The notes under the pieces: model-generated | Seen by the model: only the letters and a program-made list of their open reading frames with translations | Told to the model about the DNA's origin: nothing | Database searches by the model: none | Position numbers and translations under genes: made by a program | Assembly: GCF_030445035.2 (NCBI RefSeq) | Contig: NW_026688628.1 | Location: 2,170,001 to 2,234,000, forward strand | Length of the DNA stretch: 64,000 nt | Direction of reading: 5' to 3' | Source of the DNA: Dasypus novemcinctus | Taxonomy: Eukaryota > Chordata > Mammalia > Cingulata > Dasypodidae | Shown here: one piece after another, positions 1 to 10,351 of the stretch | Layout of the letters: each line of letters starts with the position of its first letter | Numbering within the stretch: the first letter of the stretch is position 1

Positions 1-252
1 TTCTGCTGGGGAATTTATTGTGTGTCCTGCCATGTTCCACTGGGTGGACTGGGGAAGAGTGTAGACTACAATTTAGACCACTGTCCATTTGGCACAGCAG
101 TGCTCCAAAATGTATTCACCAGGTGCAGTGAATGTGCAACGATGATAAAAGGGGTTTTTGATGTGAGAGGAGTGGGGTGAGGGTGGTGGGAGGTATTTGG
201 GGACCTCATTTTTTTTAATGTAACATTTAAAAGAAAATAAAGAAGAAAAAAC
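1..252 (+). mobile_element. L1 3'UTR terminal fragment, cut by window edge
   Basis: This is the last part of the xenarthran L1 3'UTR, matching the tails of the two full-length L1s here: a purine-rich GTGGGGTGAGGG stretch, then GACCTCATTTTTT, AATGTAACATTT and an A-rich tail with AATAAA. It is in plus orientation and enters from the left edge, so its true 5' extent is unknown. It is non-coding. Confidence 0.75.
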
Positions 253-589
253 CTTTCTGAAACAAAAATGATTTTGTTTAAAACTTGGAACTAAAATGGC
301 AAAATACCTAATTGGTTTACCCTCAACTCTGGTTGGACGATTTATTTTTACGTAAAAAGAGTAATTTATTGTTTGTAAATTGAATCATTAAAAATAAATT
401 TAGCAAGACTTTTGAATGCATATTCAATATACTGAAATAATTTTTTTCTATATGTTAACAAAAATGACATAAAAGTATAATTTTTAACAGCATCAATAAA
501 TACTACCTAGGCATTATGGATGTGCAATTCTGCTACACAGAACACTTAGAGGTATTACTGAAAGTAAAGGAGATCTAAATAAATTAGGA
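253..589. other. AT-rich interval, nothing recognised
   Basis: This is AT-rich sequence without a convincing ORF, RNA gene or repeat match on reading. It may be unique intergenic DNA or a very old repeat. Confidence 0.4.
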
Positions 590-960
590 ATATAACAAGT
601 TCATTGATTGTAAGACTCAAATGTGTAAATTTATCATTTCACCACCATTCAAACTGATCTGTAGATTCAAGGCAATTGTCAGCCAAATCTGAGGATTTTT
701 AAATTAAAACTGAGAAGGAAAATTTAAAGTTCCTATAGAAATGCAGAGTACTAAGAGCCAAAGGCAATCTTGAAGAACAAAGTGGGAGGATTCACACTAT
801 CAGGCATCAAATCTTTATATTGTTAAGCTATAAGTATTAAGTAGATTTCATATTGATTCATGGATGGAGACAAATTCCAGAGATCACACTTTTAAATATT
901 ACAATGTGAATTATGTAATAGAGGATTACAAGACCAAAAAAAAAAAAGAGAAAATGATGA
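590..960 (+). mobile_element. Old L1 ORF2 remnant
   Basis: The wording follows the sense strand of a mammalian L1 ORF2 3' half: stretches resembling 'agattcaaggcaattg', 'aaggcaatcttgaagaac' and 'gggaggattcacactatc' in order. No open frame survives. It is much more diverged than the other L1 copies here, so it is an old insertion. The boundaries are approximate. Confidence 0.5.
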
Positions 961-1132
961 CTGGTTGAAATGAACAAGATTAACTTCCTGAAAACACTGC
1001 TGAATAAGAATAGACTTTGGATAGACCAGGCAAAGACTTTGAACATAAGATGCTCATGCTCAAGGAGATATAAGAAATAATGGAGAAAGAACAAGGGTAT
1101 CAGGAAAGAATGATGAACATTAGGAGGATCTC
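961..1132 (+). mobile_element. Probable old L1/HAL1 ORF1 remnant, upstream piece
   Basis: This A-rich, degraded sequence is plausibly contiguous with the ORF1 remnant that resumes at 1365 after the young 208-bp L1 insertion. The call rests on context more than on a clear motif. Confidence 0.35.
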
Positions 1133-1144
1133 AGAAAAGAGGTA
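1133..1144. repeat. Target-site duplication (left) of L1 tail 1145-1352
   Basis: The 12-bp word agaaaagaggta is repeated exactly at 1353-1364, flanking a short L1 tail. This shows that the 208-bp piece is one retrotransposition event. Confidence 0.75.
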
Positions 1145-1352
1145 TGGGCCATGATGTGGACCAATGACCATGAGGTGCAGAGATACCCAGAGATGTACTT
1201 ACCAAATGCAATGGATGTGTCATGATGATGGGAGTGAGTGTTGCTGGGGGGGGGGGGGAGGGGTGCGGTGGGAGTGGTGGGGTCGAATGGGACCTCATTT
1301 TTTTTAATGTAATATTTTTACAAAATCAATAAAAAATAAAAAATAAAAGAAA
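1145..1352 (+). mobile_element. Very short 5'-truncated L1 3'UTR copy
   Basis: Only about 208 bp of the L1 3' end were inserted: the segment reading 'gggccatgatgtggacc', the G-rich tract at 1247-1285, GACCTCATTTTTTTT and a short AATAAAAAATAAA tail. Exact 12-bp duplications flank it. By eye it is close to the L1-2 tail and the 7726-8376 copy, so it is a relatively recent insertion. It split an old L1 ORF1 remnant. Confidence 0.85.
1247..1285 (+). repeat. G-rich tract of L1 3'UTR (potential G-quadruplex)
   Basis: A run of about 13 G is followed by further G runs separated by one to four bases. The equivalent tract recurs at 8266-8305 on plus and as C-rich sequence at 47537-47575 in L1-2. Many L1 3'UTRs carry a G-rich tract able to form quadruplexes; that it does so here is inferred. 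Confidence 0.6.
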
Positions 1353-1364
1353 AGAAAAGAGGTA

Positions 1365-1862
1365 GACATTTTACAAAGGAAGCAACTAGAAATACTGGTG
1401 TTGAAGACAAGCAATAAATTAAAAATATCCCAGAGTGTTTCAACAGGAGTTTGTAACTGGCAGAAGAATGATGAGCAAACTCAAATAGAAGACAAGAGAA
1501 ATGATTCAGGCTGAGGAGCAGAAAGTAAAAGTAATGAAAAATACAGAGCCTGAGATCTGAGAGTTAGGAGCAAGCATGCCAATATGTGCAATATGGGTGT
1601 GCCAGAAGAAGTGAGGGAAAGGGACAGCAGGAATATTGCAAGTAATAACAGCAAAAATTTAGTGAAAGACTTTAATATGCACATTCAAGGAGACCAGCAA
1701 GCCACAAACATAAACTCAAAAAGAACTATTCACAGGTACAACATATTAAAACAGTTAAGTATCAATGAAAAGAGGAGTATTGGGGTAGCTGCAAAAGAAA
1801 AACAAGAGGGTCTGAAAAAGATTAAGTGTTGATTTCTCCTAAGAAACTCTGGAGGCAAAAGA
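1365..1862 (+). mobile_element. Old L1/HAL1-type ORF1 remnant
   Basis: The sense strand follows the ORF1 of an old mammalian L1 in order: a coiled-coil-encoding part ('gaggagcagaaagtaaaag'), a central part, and 'gatttctcctaagaaactc' leading into the end of the domain. An 82-codon open piece (1584-1832) is what remains. It is interrupted by the DAS-SINE at 1863-2191 and seems to resume after it. Confidence 0.5.
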
Positions 1863-2191
1863 GAAGCCCATGTGCAGTGCTGATGTGCAGAAGGAGTGCC
1901 GTGCCACTCAGGGGTGTCCCCCGCATAGGATAGCCCCATGCACAAGGAGTGCACCCCATAAGGAGAACTGCCCAGCATGAAAGAAAGTGCAGCCTGCCCA
2001 GGCGCTGCACACATGGAGAGCTAATACAACAAGATGACACAACAAAAAGAAACACCGATTCCCGGTGCCGCTGATAAGGAAAGAAGCGGTCACAGAAGAA
2101 CACACAGCGAATGGACACAGAGAGCAGACAACTCGGGGGAGGGGGGAAATAAATAAAAAATAAATAAATCTTAAAAAAATAAAATAAAACG
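1863..2191 (+). mobile_element. DAS-SINE (armadillo tRNA-derived SINE), 5'-truncated
   Basis: The order is diagnostic of the long DAS-SINE: 'cccatgtgcagtgctgatg', 'gtgccgtgccactcagggg', 'agtgcagcctgcccaggcg', 'aacaaaaagaaacacc', 'gacacagagagcagacaac', a G-rich spacer and an AAATAAATAAA tail with ATCTT. The tRNA-like promoter head is missing, so transcription by RNA polymerase III is not expected. Decayed long reading frames on the opposite strand are by-products of its GC content. Confidence 0.9.
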
Positions 2192-2315
2192 CTGAAAAAG
2201 AAACATGTGCCAACCAACCATTTTATTATTGTGGCACCATCTTTCAAAAATGAGGGAGAAAGTAAGACTCCACAGATAAATAAAAGCAGAGGTTGTTTGT
2301 CAACAATGAACATGC
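2192..2315 (+). mobile_element. Old L1/HAL1 remnant continuing after the SINE
   Basis: 'gctgaaaaagaaac' followed by 'atctttcaaaaatgaggg' and 'cagataaataaaagcagagg' matches the part of old L1 ORF1-type sequence expected downstream of 1862. The SINE therefore landed inside this older element. Confidence 0.5.
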
Positions 2316-2838
2316 TATAATGTTCCTATGTACCCTTGAAAAGCATGTGCTTAATTTTAATCCATTCCTCTTGGTGTGAAACTTTTGTAAATAGGAAAAT
2401 TTGGTGAGGTTACTTATATTAAGATTTCACCCAACTCTATCAGGATGGGCTTTAATCCTATTATTGGAGTTCTTTATAAGCAGGCTGAGGAGCAGAAAGA
2501 AAAAGTAATGAAAAATATAAATAGATTATGTCTGAATATGAAAATAAGACAGAGAAAAAGTGACTGAGGAAGCAACCATAAACTGAAAATTAACAGAATC
2601 TGGAAGAGAAGTGAGAGTCTAGGAAAGGGTGTCATGTGAATTGTCACATGACAGAGTTGACAAGGACCAAGGATGACAGGCAGCCAGATGCAGATTGCCA
2701 GTCCTTGGGGGAAAAGATTCATCTTAAAGAGTCCTTGAATTGAACTTCTCCTATCTTCAAAACCATTAGCCAATACATTTCTATTTTAAAACAATTCATG
2801 ACATTATATATGCTTGAGAACATTAGGACACTAAAACA
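2316..2838 (+). mobile_element. MaLR/ERVL-type LTR
   Basis: The features are those of a mammalian MaLR-like LTR: 'ttaatccattcctcttggtg', 'ggatgggctttaatcctat', 'ggagttctttataagcag', 'gacaaggaccaaggatgac', then 'agccaatacatttct' and an end near 'aggacactaaaaca'. An internal-region sequence follows directly at 2839. About 70 bp near 2481-2550 do not fit the LTR and share 38 bp with the L1 remnant at 1507. Confidence 0.65.
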
Positions 2839-3104
2839 GATTTTGCTTTTAGAGAACGGAATGGCACTATTGAAGTACCGAAACAAAAATGTGGAAATGG
2901 CTTTGGTATTGACTAATGGGACAAGTCTAAGGGAATTGTGAGGTGCTTCACAGAAAAAGCCTAGATTGCACTGAAGAGACTGTTGGTAGAAATATGGATG
3001 CGAAAGGAGCTTCAAACGATCATTTAGATAAAGGATGGTGTGTTACTGGCAACCCTTATTATAAAATGGCAATGAACTTGGAAAAATTGATACACTGCAA
3101 GACA
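2839..3104 (+). mobile_element. MaLR-type internal region fragment
   Basis: It starts immediately after the LTR end. It contains the MaLR internal wording 'gaaatggctttggtattg', 'agcctagattgcactgaag' and 'gactgttggtagaaatatgg'. A related internal sequence sits inside the provirus at 44280-46955. It is non-coding and breaks off into an L1 3'UTR fragment near 3105. Confidence 0.6.
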
Positions 3105-3845
3105 GCTCAGCAGTTTAGCACTCTGCCAATGGGCCTTAACTTGGAATTTATCTTTCCCAGTGTGACAGAGTTGGACCCATTTGTGGTTTCCCTGCACATG
3201 ACTCTTCTGCCACTTCTGTTTGAACCTATAGTTAGTACTATTCCTGTAGGTTATGTCCAAGAGACTTAAATATTTGGTCCATCCATGTGCCAGTTGGGCC
3301 GTGAATCTCAGCAGAGTTACAACACCTATTCTCCAGTTCATTGGACTCACCCAGAACAACTAAAAATCTGATGACGATGGACAACACCCATCCCAAGGAA
3401 TAGAGAGAATCTGTGATTGCAAGCAAAATAGTTCCACCCATCTGCTCCATGGGATCTAAGATCCTTCTCAATTAGAGGCAGAGTGGGCATCACCATGCCA
3501 AAATCCTCAAGATTTGGGAATGCACAATGGACTAAAGTAGACTTATTGGTATTCTACTATAGACATTGTTATTTTAGTATTGGAGGAACTTTTATCATTG
3601 ATGTGGAGGCAGTGGCCACTGGAGGTCCTCAAGGGAGGGAGAGGGATAAATAGTTGTAATATGAGAGCATTCGGGCCATTATATATTCTTTCAAAACTTA
3701 CAAAACTGTGTGGGACAGAGTGTAAAATATAATGCAAACAATATCCACTGTTAGCAGCAATGTTTTAATATGTTTTCATCAATTTTAACAAATGTACCAC
3801 ACTAATGAAGGATGTTGTTAATTTGGGAAAGTGAGGGGGGGCAAA
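3105..3845 (+). mobile_element. Old L1 3'UTR fragment
   Basis: It parallels 38230-39010: 'ccagtgtgacagagttgg', 'catgtgccagttgggcc', 'ttggactcacccag', 'tagacttattggtattct', 'gtggaggcagtggccactgg' and 'actaatgaaggatgttg'. It is more diverged than the 7726 or 11513 copies and its poly(A) end is not recognisable. Confidence 0.7.
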
Positions 3846-4429
3846 AAACAGAGTGTAGGCCCACTGTGTATGTGGAAAATGTGGGTCCACTCCTGCTCTT
3901 GAATGGGTTGGGCATTGCACTCCATTTTCCAAGTAGATTGCTGCTTCACCAGTGATAAGATATGTGGGCCATGTGCCCCTACTTTCAGACAGCCTGGCCA
4001 CCACCTAAGTTCTTTTAGAGTGTGAAGACTATGCCTCAAATTTTGTGAGAGCCTAAACATCATCCAATTCTAAGAGGAAGTATGGCCTATCCCCTCAGGT
4101 TTGTGGAGAGCTTTCTAAAATCCCAGAGAGTGAGGCTTTTGCCCCAGGGTTTGTATAGAGCCTGGTTGCCATCTAGATGCTTGGAGATTACAGAGAGTAT
4201 AGCACAATGTTTGGGGAGAAGATAATCATTGCACAAGTGCTTGTAAAGAATGTGGCCACTTCATCTTTAGGCCAATAGGTAAAATCACTTACCGATGTAT
4301 TGCTCACAAACCTTTAGTTCTAATAGAGTTTGCCTTGCTAAGCTTTAGGTTTGTTTGGGACCCATGAGCCCTGTTTTCCTTCCAATTTCTCCTTATAGGA
4401 ATTCCCTCCATGAATTTGTTTTTTGTTAG
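3846..4429. other. Unclassified, internally repetitive interval
   Basis: No gene is seen. From about 3900 to 4270 related phrases recur roughly every 60 bp ('caggtttgtggagagc', 'cagggtttgtatagagcc', 'aatgtttggggagaag'). This suggests a degenerate tandem structure or an LTR-element internal region. I could not name the family. Confidence 0.35.
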
Positions 4430-5610
4430 AGTAATTGTAGTTTTGCAAAAAAATTACAGACATGAATTTGGTTTGCTGTTCTTCCATTTTGATTTGCCTC
4501 AAGATAATTCATAATTTCCTTTGTTATTACTTGACTCACTGTTGAGTGTGTTGTTGAATTTCAACATTTGGAAATTTCCCAGTTATCCCTTTCTTATTGA
4601 CTTCTAGTTGCATTTCACTATGGTTGGAGGAGATACATTGTTTGATTTCTGTAATTTTGAATTTGTTTAAAGTTATTTTGTGAAAGACCCAAGTGCACTA
4701 GAGAAGAATATGTATTTTCCTGCTTTTGCATGGGATACTTTATATATGTATTTTAGGTATAGTAAGATTATAGTACCATTTAAGTCTTCTAATTGCTTAT
4801 TGAACTTCTCTGTGGATGTTCCATCTATTACTGAATGTGATATATTGAAGTTTTCTACTATTAATATAGAACTGTCTTTTCCCACCTTCAAATCTGTCAA
4901 TGTTTTCTTCAGTCTTTTATGCATAGATTCTATGAATAGTTGCACATATATTTCTAATTGTTAATTGTTATATCTTCTTGTAGAATTGATCTTTTTATAA
5001 CTATACAGTGACCTTTCTTGTCCCTTTTTAACAGTTTTTGACTTATGATTTATTTTATCTGATATTATTACAGCTACTTCGGCTCTCTTTTGATTACTAT
5101 TTCCAATTTCCAAGCAATTTCTTTTCCATCTCTTTACTTGTAATCAACTTTTGTCTTTGAATCTGAGTTAAGTCTTTTATGAACAGCAAATAGTTAATTA
5201 TTTTTCATCCTTTCTTCCAATCTCTAATTTTTTACTGGAGAGTTTAATCCATTTATATTTAGATTGACTATTAATAACACAGGCCTTTCTTCTGTTATTT
5301 TGCTGTTTGGTTTTTGTTCATGTTAAACCATTTTTGCACTTAAATTTTTCCATTAGTAATTAATCATATAGTTATTTAATGTTTGTTTTTGTACCATATT
5401 GTGTCACTTCACATTTTCTTCTGCATGTTGTTTTCATATGTATTTTTGGTTATTACCATGGATCTTAAAATAAATATCCTAAACCTTTACTATTGATGAA
5501 TGATTTCATACCAACTCAATTTCAATAGCTTACTCATACAAAGGTCATATAACCTTGGCCCCCCACCATATTTTGCATGTTAAAATTATATATTTACATA
5601 TTGACTATCA
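4430..5610 (-). mobile_element. Old L1 ORF2 5' half (endonuclease region), minus strand
   Basis: Read on the minus strand, 4673-4945 encodes a 90-residue piece of the L1 endonuclease domain with the KVGKDSSILIVENFNI and STEKFNKQLEDLN regions. The flanks continue the same frame with breaks. The part above about 5330 corresponds to the region upstream of ORF2. No tail is attached; the element is old and dead. Confidence 0.65.
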
Positions 5611-5621
5611 ACATTCTTTAA

Positions 5622-6075
5622 TGGGAATGCAAGAGTCCCTGGAGTGCAATGGCAATGTCTAGTGAACAAGATAAACCATGATGCCAGGCACCTGATATTG
5701 ATGCTTGTACTTATAAATCTTTTCTTATGAAACTGAAATTTAGCCTAGTATTATATACTGCCTAAGAGTTACCAACTGAAAACCTCCTTGTTGCTCAAAT
5801 GTTGACTCTAAGCCACATTCAGCATATAAATTCACTACCATCCCCCCGGCATGGGACATGACTCCCAGGGAGAACACTCCTTTGAACTTAGGTATTATTA
5901 CTAAGTGCCAACTAGCAACTGGAAAAATTCCTTGACCAAAAGAGGAAATGGTAAATACAAATTAATTTTTATGGCTAAGAGATTTCAAAGTGAGTGGAGC
6001 GGTCATTCCAAAGGTTATGCTTATGCAAATCTCAGCAGGATCTCATTGACAGCCACAGTAGGATCATCAATTTTC
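5622..6075 (+). mobile_element. L1 3'UTR internal fragment
   Basis: It matches the middle of the xenarthran L1 3'UTR (compare 17700-18130): 'gcctaagagttacc', 'catgggacatgactcccagg', 'aactggaaaaattccttgac' and 'ttatgcaaatctcagcagg'. It has neither the 3' tail nor a recognisable 5' end. Confidence 0.7.
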
Positions 6076-7710
6076 AGGGAATTTGAATGTTTACCAAACT
6101 TTCAATATGTGTTAGTAATTGTCTTTTTGTATAATTCTTTATACTGTACAAATTTATATTTTTAAATTTCTCTGGGACTTTTGTAAAAATAGTTACCATA
6201 CATCAGTAAAAGTACCATTTATCTCATAGCATTCTAGGGAGGTTAAAAGGATATTTTCACAATTATTAGAAGAATCTCATATACAATAAGTATTTAATAA
6301 ATGTAGATGGCAAAGTTGGTGATAAAGATGACTTGGTAATGACAATGACATCCTGCTCCTAGGTCAGTGACTATAAATGATGCTACACATCCTGAAAACT
6401 TTTGAATATTCATCCAAAAATATGTGCAGAAATTGAATTTTTGACTCAATATAATCTTTAAGGAAGTTGTGATTACTAACTCTCTTTTCCAATTTAGGAA
6501 ATACTTAAATTTCCTTTAATTACAATTGCTTTTATAATTTATTCCCAGGGGAACTTTAGTTCACTAGAAACCTCCAGGGAAGTAGCAAAGATGGATTCAT
6601 GCTTCACCCTCTTCCCAGGTTCCAATAATTTACAGGTACAATGAGAGAAATGTCACAGATTTTGGTGTTTTTTCTACAAGGCAAATGAAAAAGATAGCTC
6701 TATCCCAAGCAAAACATTTATAAATCATTCTATAGACAGGGATACATCCTCCATTCCTTTGTTTCCAAACATTCTGAGACTTTCAGAAAAATGAAGAAAG
6801 CTATAGCAGATATTCCAACCATGGGCACCACCCAAACCATGGTGCTATAAACAAGACTCTGAAACCATCCTTGAGCATCCATAAATATTTGAAATACACT
6901 TCTGCATGTAAGTAGAGAGGAAACAATATTCTTCTTTTACCACCAAAGACTTTGATCCCATTTCTTTTTGGCTTATCCTTCCTGTTATACTGATGTCTTG
7001 TTCATTACCTTCTTCATTTCATTTAGTTCCATCCCTATGCAAAATTTTAGAGCTGTCTTTACTCTCTGAATTTCTGCACTTTGACTCTGCCTTTCTTCTG
7101 ACAAGCACACTGCTATTGCCCAAAATACACACACAGTTGCTTACATTAAAACCACTTATTTATCAGATTACAGAAAAATCTCTTTCCAGTAATACCCCTT
7201 AGTCCAAAATTACCTTTACCTTCTCTACCAAATCCAGAAATACTTCATTTTATTAGCATGATTATAGGAAAGCAACCTGATTATATTCCTTCACAACCTT
7301 TCACCATATTGACACATTTATTTATTTTCATTAACATAATGAGACTGTGTGAGAGGATTCTGAAAGATTACTGAAGCAATCAAAATGCAAACTCAAATTA
7401 TTATCCAACCTTATTTCTCCCTGTATGATTAAATATGTACCATGCATATCAGAAATTCATGTGTGTTCCTGCTAAATTTTATCATTAAGCATAAATATGT
7501 AATAACAACCATAAATGAAATAATTACAAATAATATTTTGAGTTAGAAATAACAGCAAACTCTACATTCAAACACTTATGGTCTTACCCTATTTCCATAA
7601 TTATCTTCAATGTTGTACTAAAGTTTTAGCTAAAGTTTCTAACACTTAACTAATGCTAACAATTTCACTAGCTTTTGACTTCCTCATACAACAACTATAA
7701 AAAGTAGTAT
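6076..7710. other. Intergenic sequence, nothing recognised
   Basis: This is AT-rich sequence with only short frames (for example 69 codons at 6993-7202) and no domain, splice pattern or repeat family that I can name. A short CA-rich stretch lies near 7125. Confidence 0.4.
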
Positions 7711-7725
7711 AAAAATAATCATCTA
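7711..7725. repeat. Target-site duplication (left) of L1 tail 7726-8376
   Basis: The 15-bp word aaaaataatcatcta is repeated exactly at 8377-8391, bracketing the L1 tail. Confidence 0.85.
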
Positions 7726-8376
7726 ATATTTAGGGGATTTGAATCTCTGGACTGACAATGTGATAGCCAGATCCTGAGCCTCAACAGACTCCAGCACCTA
7801 CAATCTGATTTATTGGACTTACCACACTCAGCTAAGATGGAGGTGAAGAAGGACAACCACCACACCATGGAGCCTAGAGTGATTACAACTGAAAATGGGA
7901 GGATTGCATCCAGCATCCAGGTGGAATCTGAGCCTCCTCTTGACATAAAGGTGCAATGGACACAACCAATCCAGTGTCCACATAGAAGAGGTGGCATTGG
8001 ATTGGGAAAAGTGGACATAATGGACAAAGGGTATGGGGAAAGGCAGGAAGAGATGAGAGGTGGAGGCGTCTTCGGGACATGGAGCTGCCCTGGATGGTGC
8101 TTCAGAGGTAATCACCGGACATTGTAAATCCTCACAGGGCCTACATGATGGAATAGAGGAGAGTATGGGCCATGATGTGAACCAATGTATATGAGGTGCA
8201 GAGGTGCCCAAAGATGTACTTACCAAATCCAATGGATGTGTCATGATGATGGGAACGAGTGTTGTTGGGGGGGGGGGGAGAGGGGGGGTGGGGGGGTGGG
8301 GTTGAATGGGACCTCACATATATATTTTTAATGTAATATTATTACAAAGTCAATAAAAAATTAAAAAATTTTAAAA
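7726..8376 (+). mobile_element. 5'-truncated L1 3'UTR copy, recent
   Basis: About 650 bp of L1 3' end, from 'ggggatttgaatctctgg' through the G-rich tract (8266-8305) to an A-rich tail with CAATAAAAAATT. A perfect 15-bp target-site duplication surrounds it. It is very close to the L1-2 tail (47472-48110), including a 104-codon frame kept open in both. That frame lacks an ATG at its start and is not judged coding. Confidence 0.9.
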
Positions 8377-8391
8377 AAAAATAATCATCTA

Positions 8392-9392
8392 CATTTAGCT
8401 TTCCCATCACTTGTCAATATTACACTTCATTGTCTTATAATTTGGTATTTTAAATCAATTCCTGCTCTCAACTTTAATTTTTGCCTCCAACCATTTTTAT
8501 GCTTCAGTAAGCATCCTCTAAAACATCAGCTAAATGAGTAAGTAAAAATCTCCTTCTTTGCAGAGTTTCTTACTTTTCTTATACTTCTGGCTCTTGCATT
8601 CTCATATGGAATGAATTATATTTGGTCATTGTTGTTTTACACAGGATTAGTCAAAATGCAGATGTTCTTTTTATCCTCCTCCTTGCTGAGTATTTATACT
8701 GTCTTGTTTAATTCAAAGAGGAATATTGTCAACAGGGTAAAAGAAAGATATGTTTCACCTTTTCCCTTACACATGAAATAACTGAGAAAATTGTATTCAC
8801 ACTGAAGCATTTTTTTAGAGAGATTACATCCAGGCTGATTTTACATTGTTTAGCTGCTGATCTGAAAATATGGAGATTGGAATCAGCGTGTCGTGCCATG
8901 AGCTTTAAGGAAAATGTCTATTACATAAACATGTACAGTTATTTTATAAATAGTTTGTCTTCTCAATCAAAATAAAGTACTTTAAATACATCATTTTTAT
9001 ATATAATTGTGTAATTACATGTATTGCAACTCTTCCTCCTAGATAAATACCTTTACATCTGAATGGATTAAAGCCACTGTAACATGTCTGTCCAATATGA
9101 GTGTGTTCCACATCAACTGGGAATAGCTGAATGCAATGTTAGATTCCCTAAACTTAGGAGCGGACACAAGTTAATGCAAATTTTGTCACAATTTTACAGT
9201 GGCACTTATCTTGTAATTTTGAGTGAATCTCATACTTGAGCTTACACATATTTCACAGTTTGTCACAGGAGCCATTTATACACTGGAGAAATGACCTTTA
9301 GTCCGTTGACATTGGTACGGTATTTCCAGGGTTAAAATGCAATAACCAGCCTAAACTTCTCTTTCTGTTGTGCCAGATTGAACTGGAATTTT
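8392..9392. other. 5' flank of the olfactory receptor gene
   Basis: No repeat or ORF is recognised. OR promoters and upstream non-coding exons would be expected somewhere here or further upstream, but I see no motif strong enough to mark. Confidence 0.35.
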
Positions 9393-10351
9393 ATGGATCA
9401 CAGAAACAAAACCAGAGTCAGTGAGTTCATCCTTCTAGGATTTCAAAATGAGAAAGGAATAGAGTTTCTTGTCTTCTTTGTGTCCTGCTCATGTACATGA
9501 TCTCTCTGATGGGCAACACCATCATGATCCTTCTCGTGTGTTGTGACTACCATCTTCATTCACCCATGTATTTCTTTGTAGCCAACCTTTCCTTCCTTGA
9601 TGTCACCATTATGTCCACCGTGGTGCCTAAAATGCTAGCCAACACATTTTTACTTATCAAAACAATATCTTTGGAGGAGTGCCTCACACAGTGTTTCTTC
9701 TATTCCCTCCTGGGATCCACAGAATTCTTCATCCTCACTGTCATGTCCTTTAACCGATACATTGCCATCTGCAACCCACTGAGGTATGCCCTCATCATGA
9801 GCAAGCGGACATGTATAATATTGCTGTTGGGATCCTATGTGGGTGCATTTGTGTTGATTTTACCTACATTCATCTTAATTGCTTCTCTACCCTTTTGTGG
9901 TTCAAATGTAATTAATCATTTCTTCTGTGACAGTGCCCCAGTGCTAAAGCTGGCCTGTGCAGACATCTCTCTGGCAGAGCTGGCAGATTTCATATCTTCT
10001 GCTCTGTTGCTCTTGGGCTCTTTTCTGTTGACAGTTGTCTCTTACACCTACATTGTCATTACTAGCCTCAGGATTCCTTCTCATCAGGGAAGGCAGAAGG
10101 CTTTTTCCACATGTGTTTCTCACCTCACAGTGGTCACACTTTTTTATGGGAGTTCTATTTTCATCTATATTCGCCCAAAAAAGGACAATATAGTGGATGT
10201 TAACAAATTCGCCACTGTACTTAATACCATCATAACACCAATGCTGAACCCTTTTATTTACAGCCTCCGTAATAAGAAAGTCAAAGAATCTGTGAGAGAT
10301 GCCATTAGTAAATATGTAACTATGTTAGCAAGTTTAAATTCTCATAAATGA
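9393..10351 (+). pseudogene. Class II olfactory receptor (OR6-like), one frameshift
   Basis: This is a seven-transmembrane odorant receptor, which would couple to Golf in olfactory neurons. The likely start is ATG 9393 (MDHRNKTRVSEFILLGF, with an N-glycosylation NKT). The frame breaks near 9483 in TM1, where one base appears deleted, and hits TGA at 9498. From 9491 the rest is open for 286 codons. It shows PMYFFVANLSFLD (residues 25-37 of that frame), the TM3 cysteine at 64, NRYIAIC where DRYxAIC is usual (88-94), KAFSTCVSHLTVV (203-215) and PMLNPFIYSLRN (250-261). The single-exon coding region of about 319 codons has normal OR length. The D-to-N change in DRY is unusual. The frameshift could be a sequencing error, in which case the gene is intact. 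The OR6 placement is by resemblance only. Confidence 0.88.

Noticed and set aside
1822-2313. 163-codon minus-strand frame
   Set aside because: Covers the DAS-SINE and its flanks; its composition mirrors the SINE body. It is not a gene.
7813-8127. A 104-codon frame in the L1 3'UTR, also open in L1-2 (48025-47711 on minus), as a possible extra L1 protein
   Set aside because: The frame begins at TTG, not ATG, in both copies. By eye a larger share of the differences change amino acids than are silent, and the equivalent frame is broken in L1-1. Shared openness is explained by recent common ancestry.
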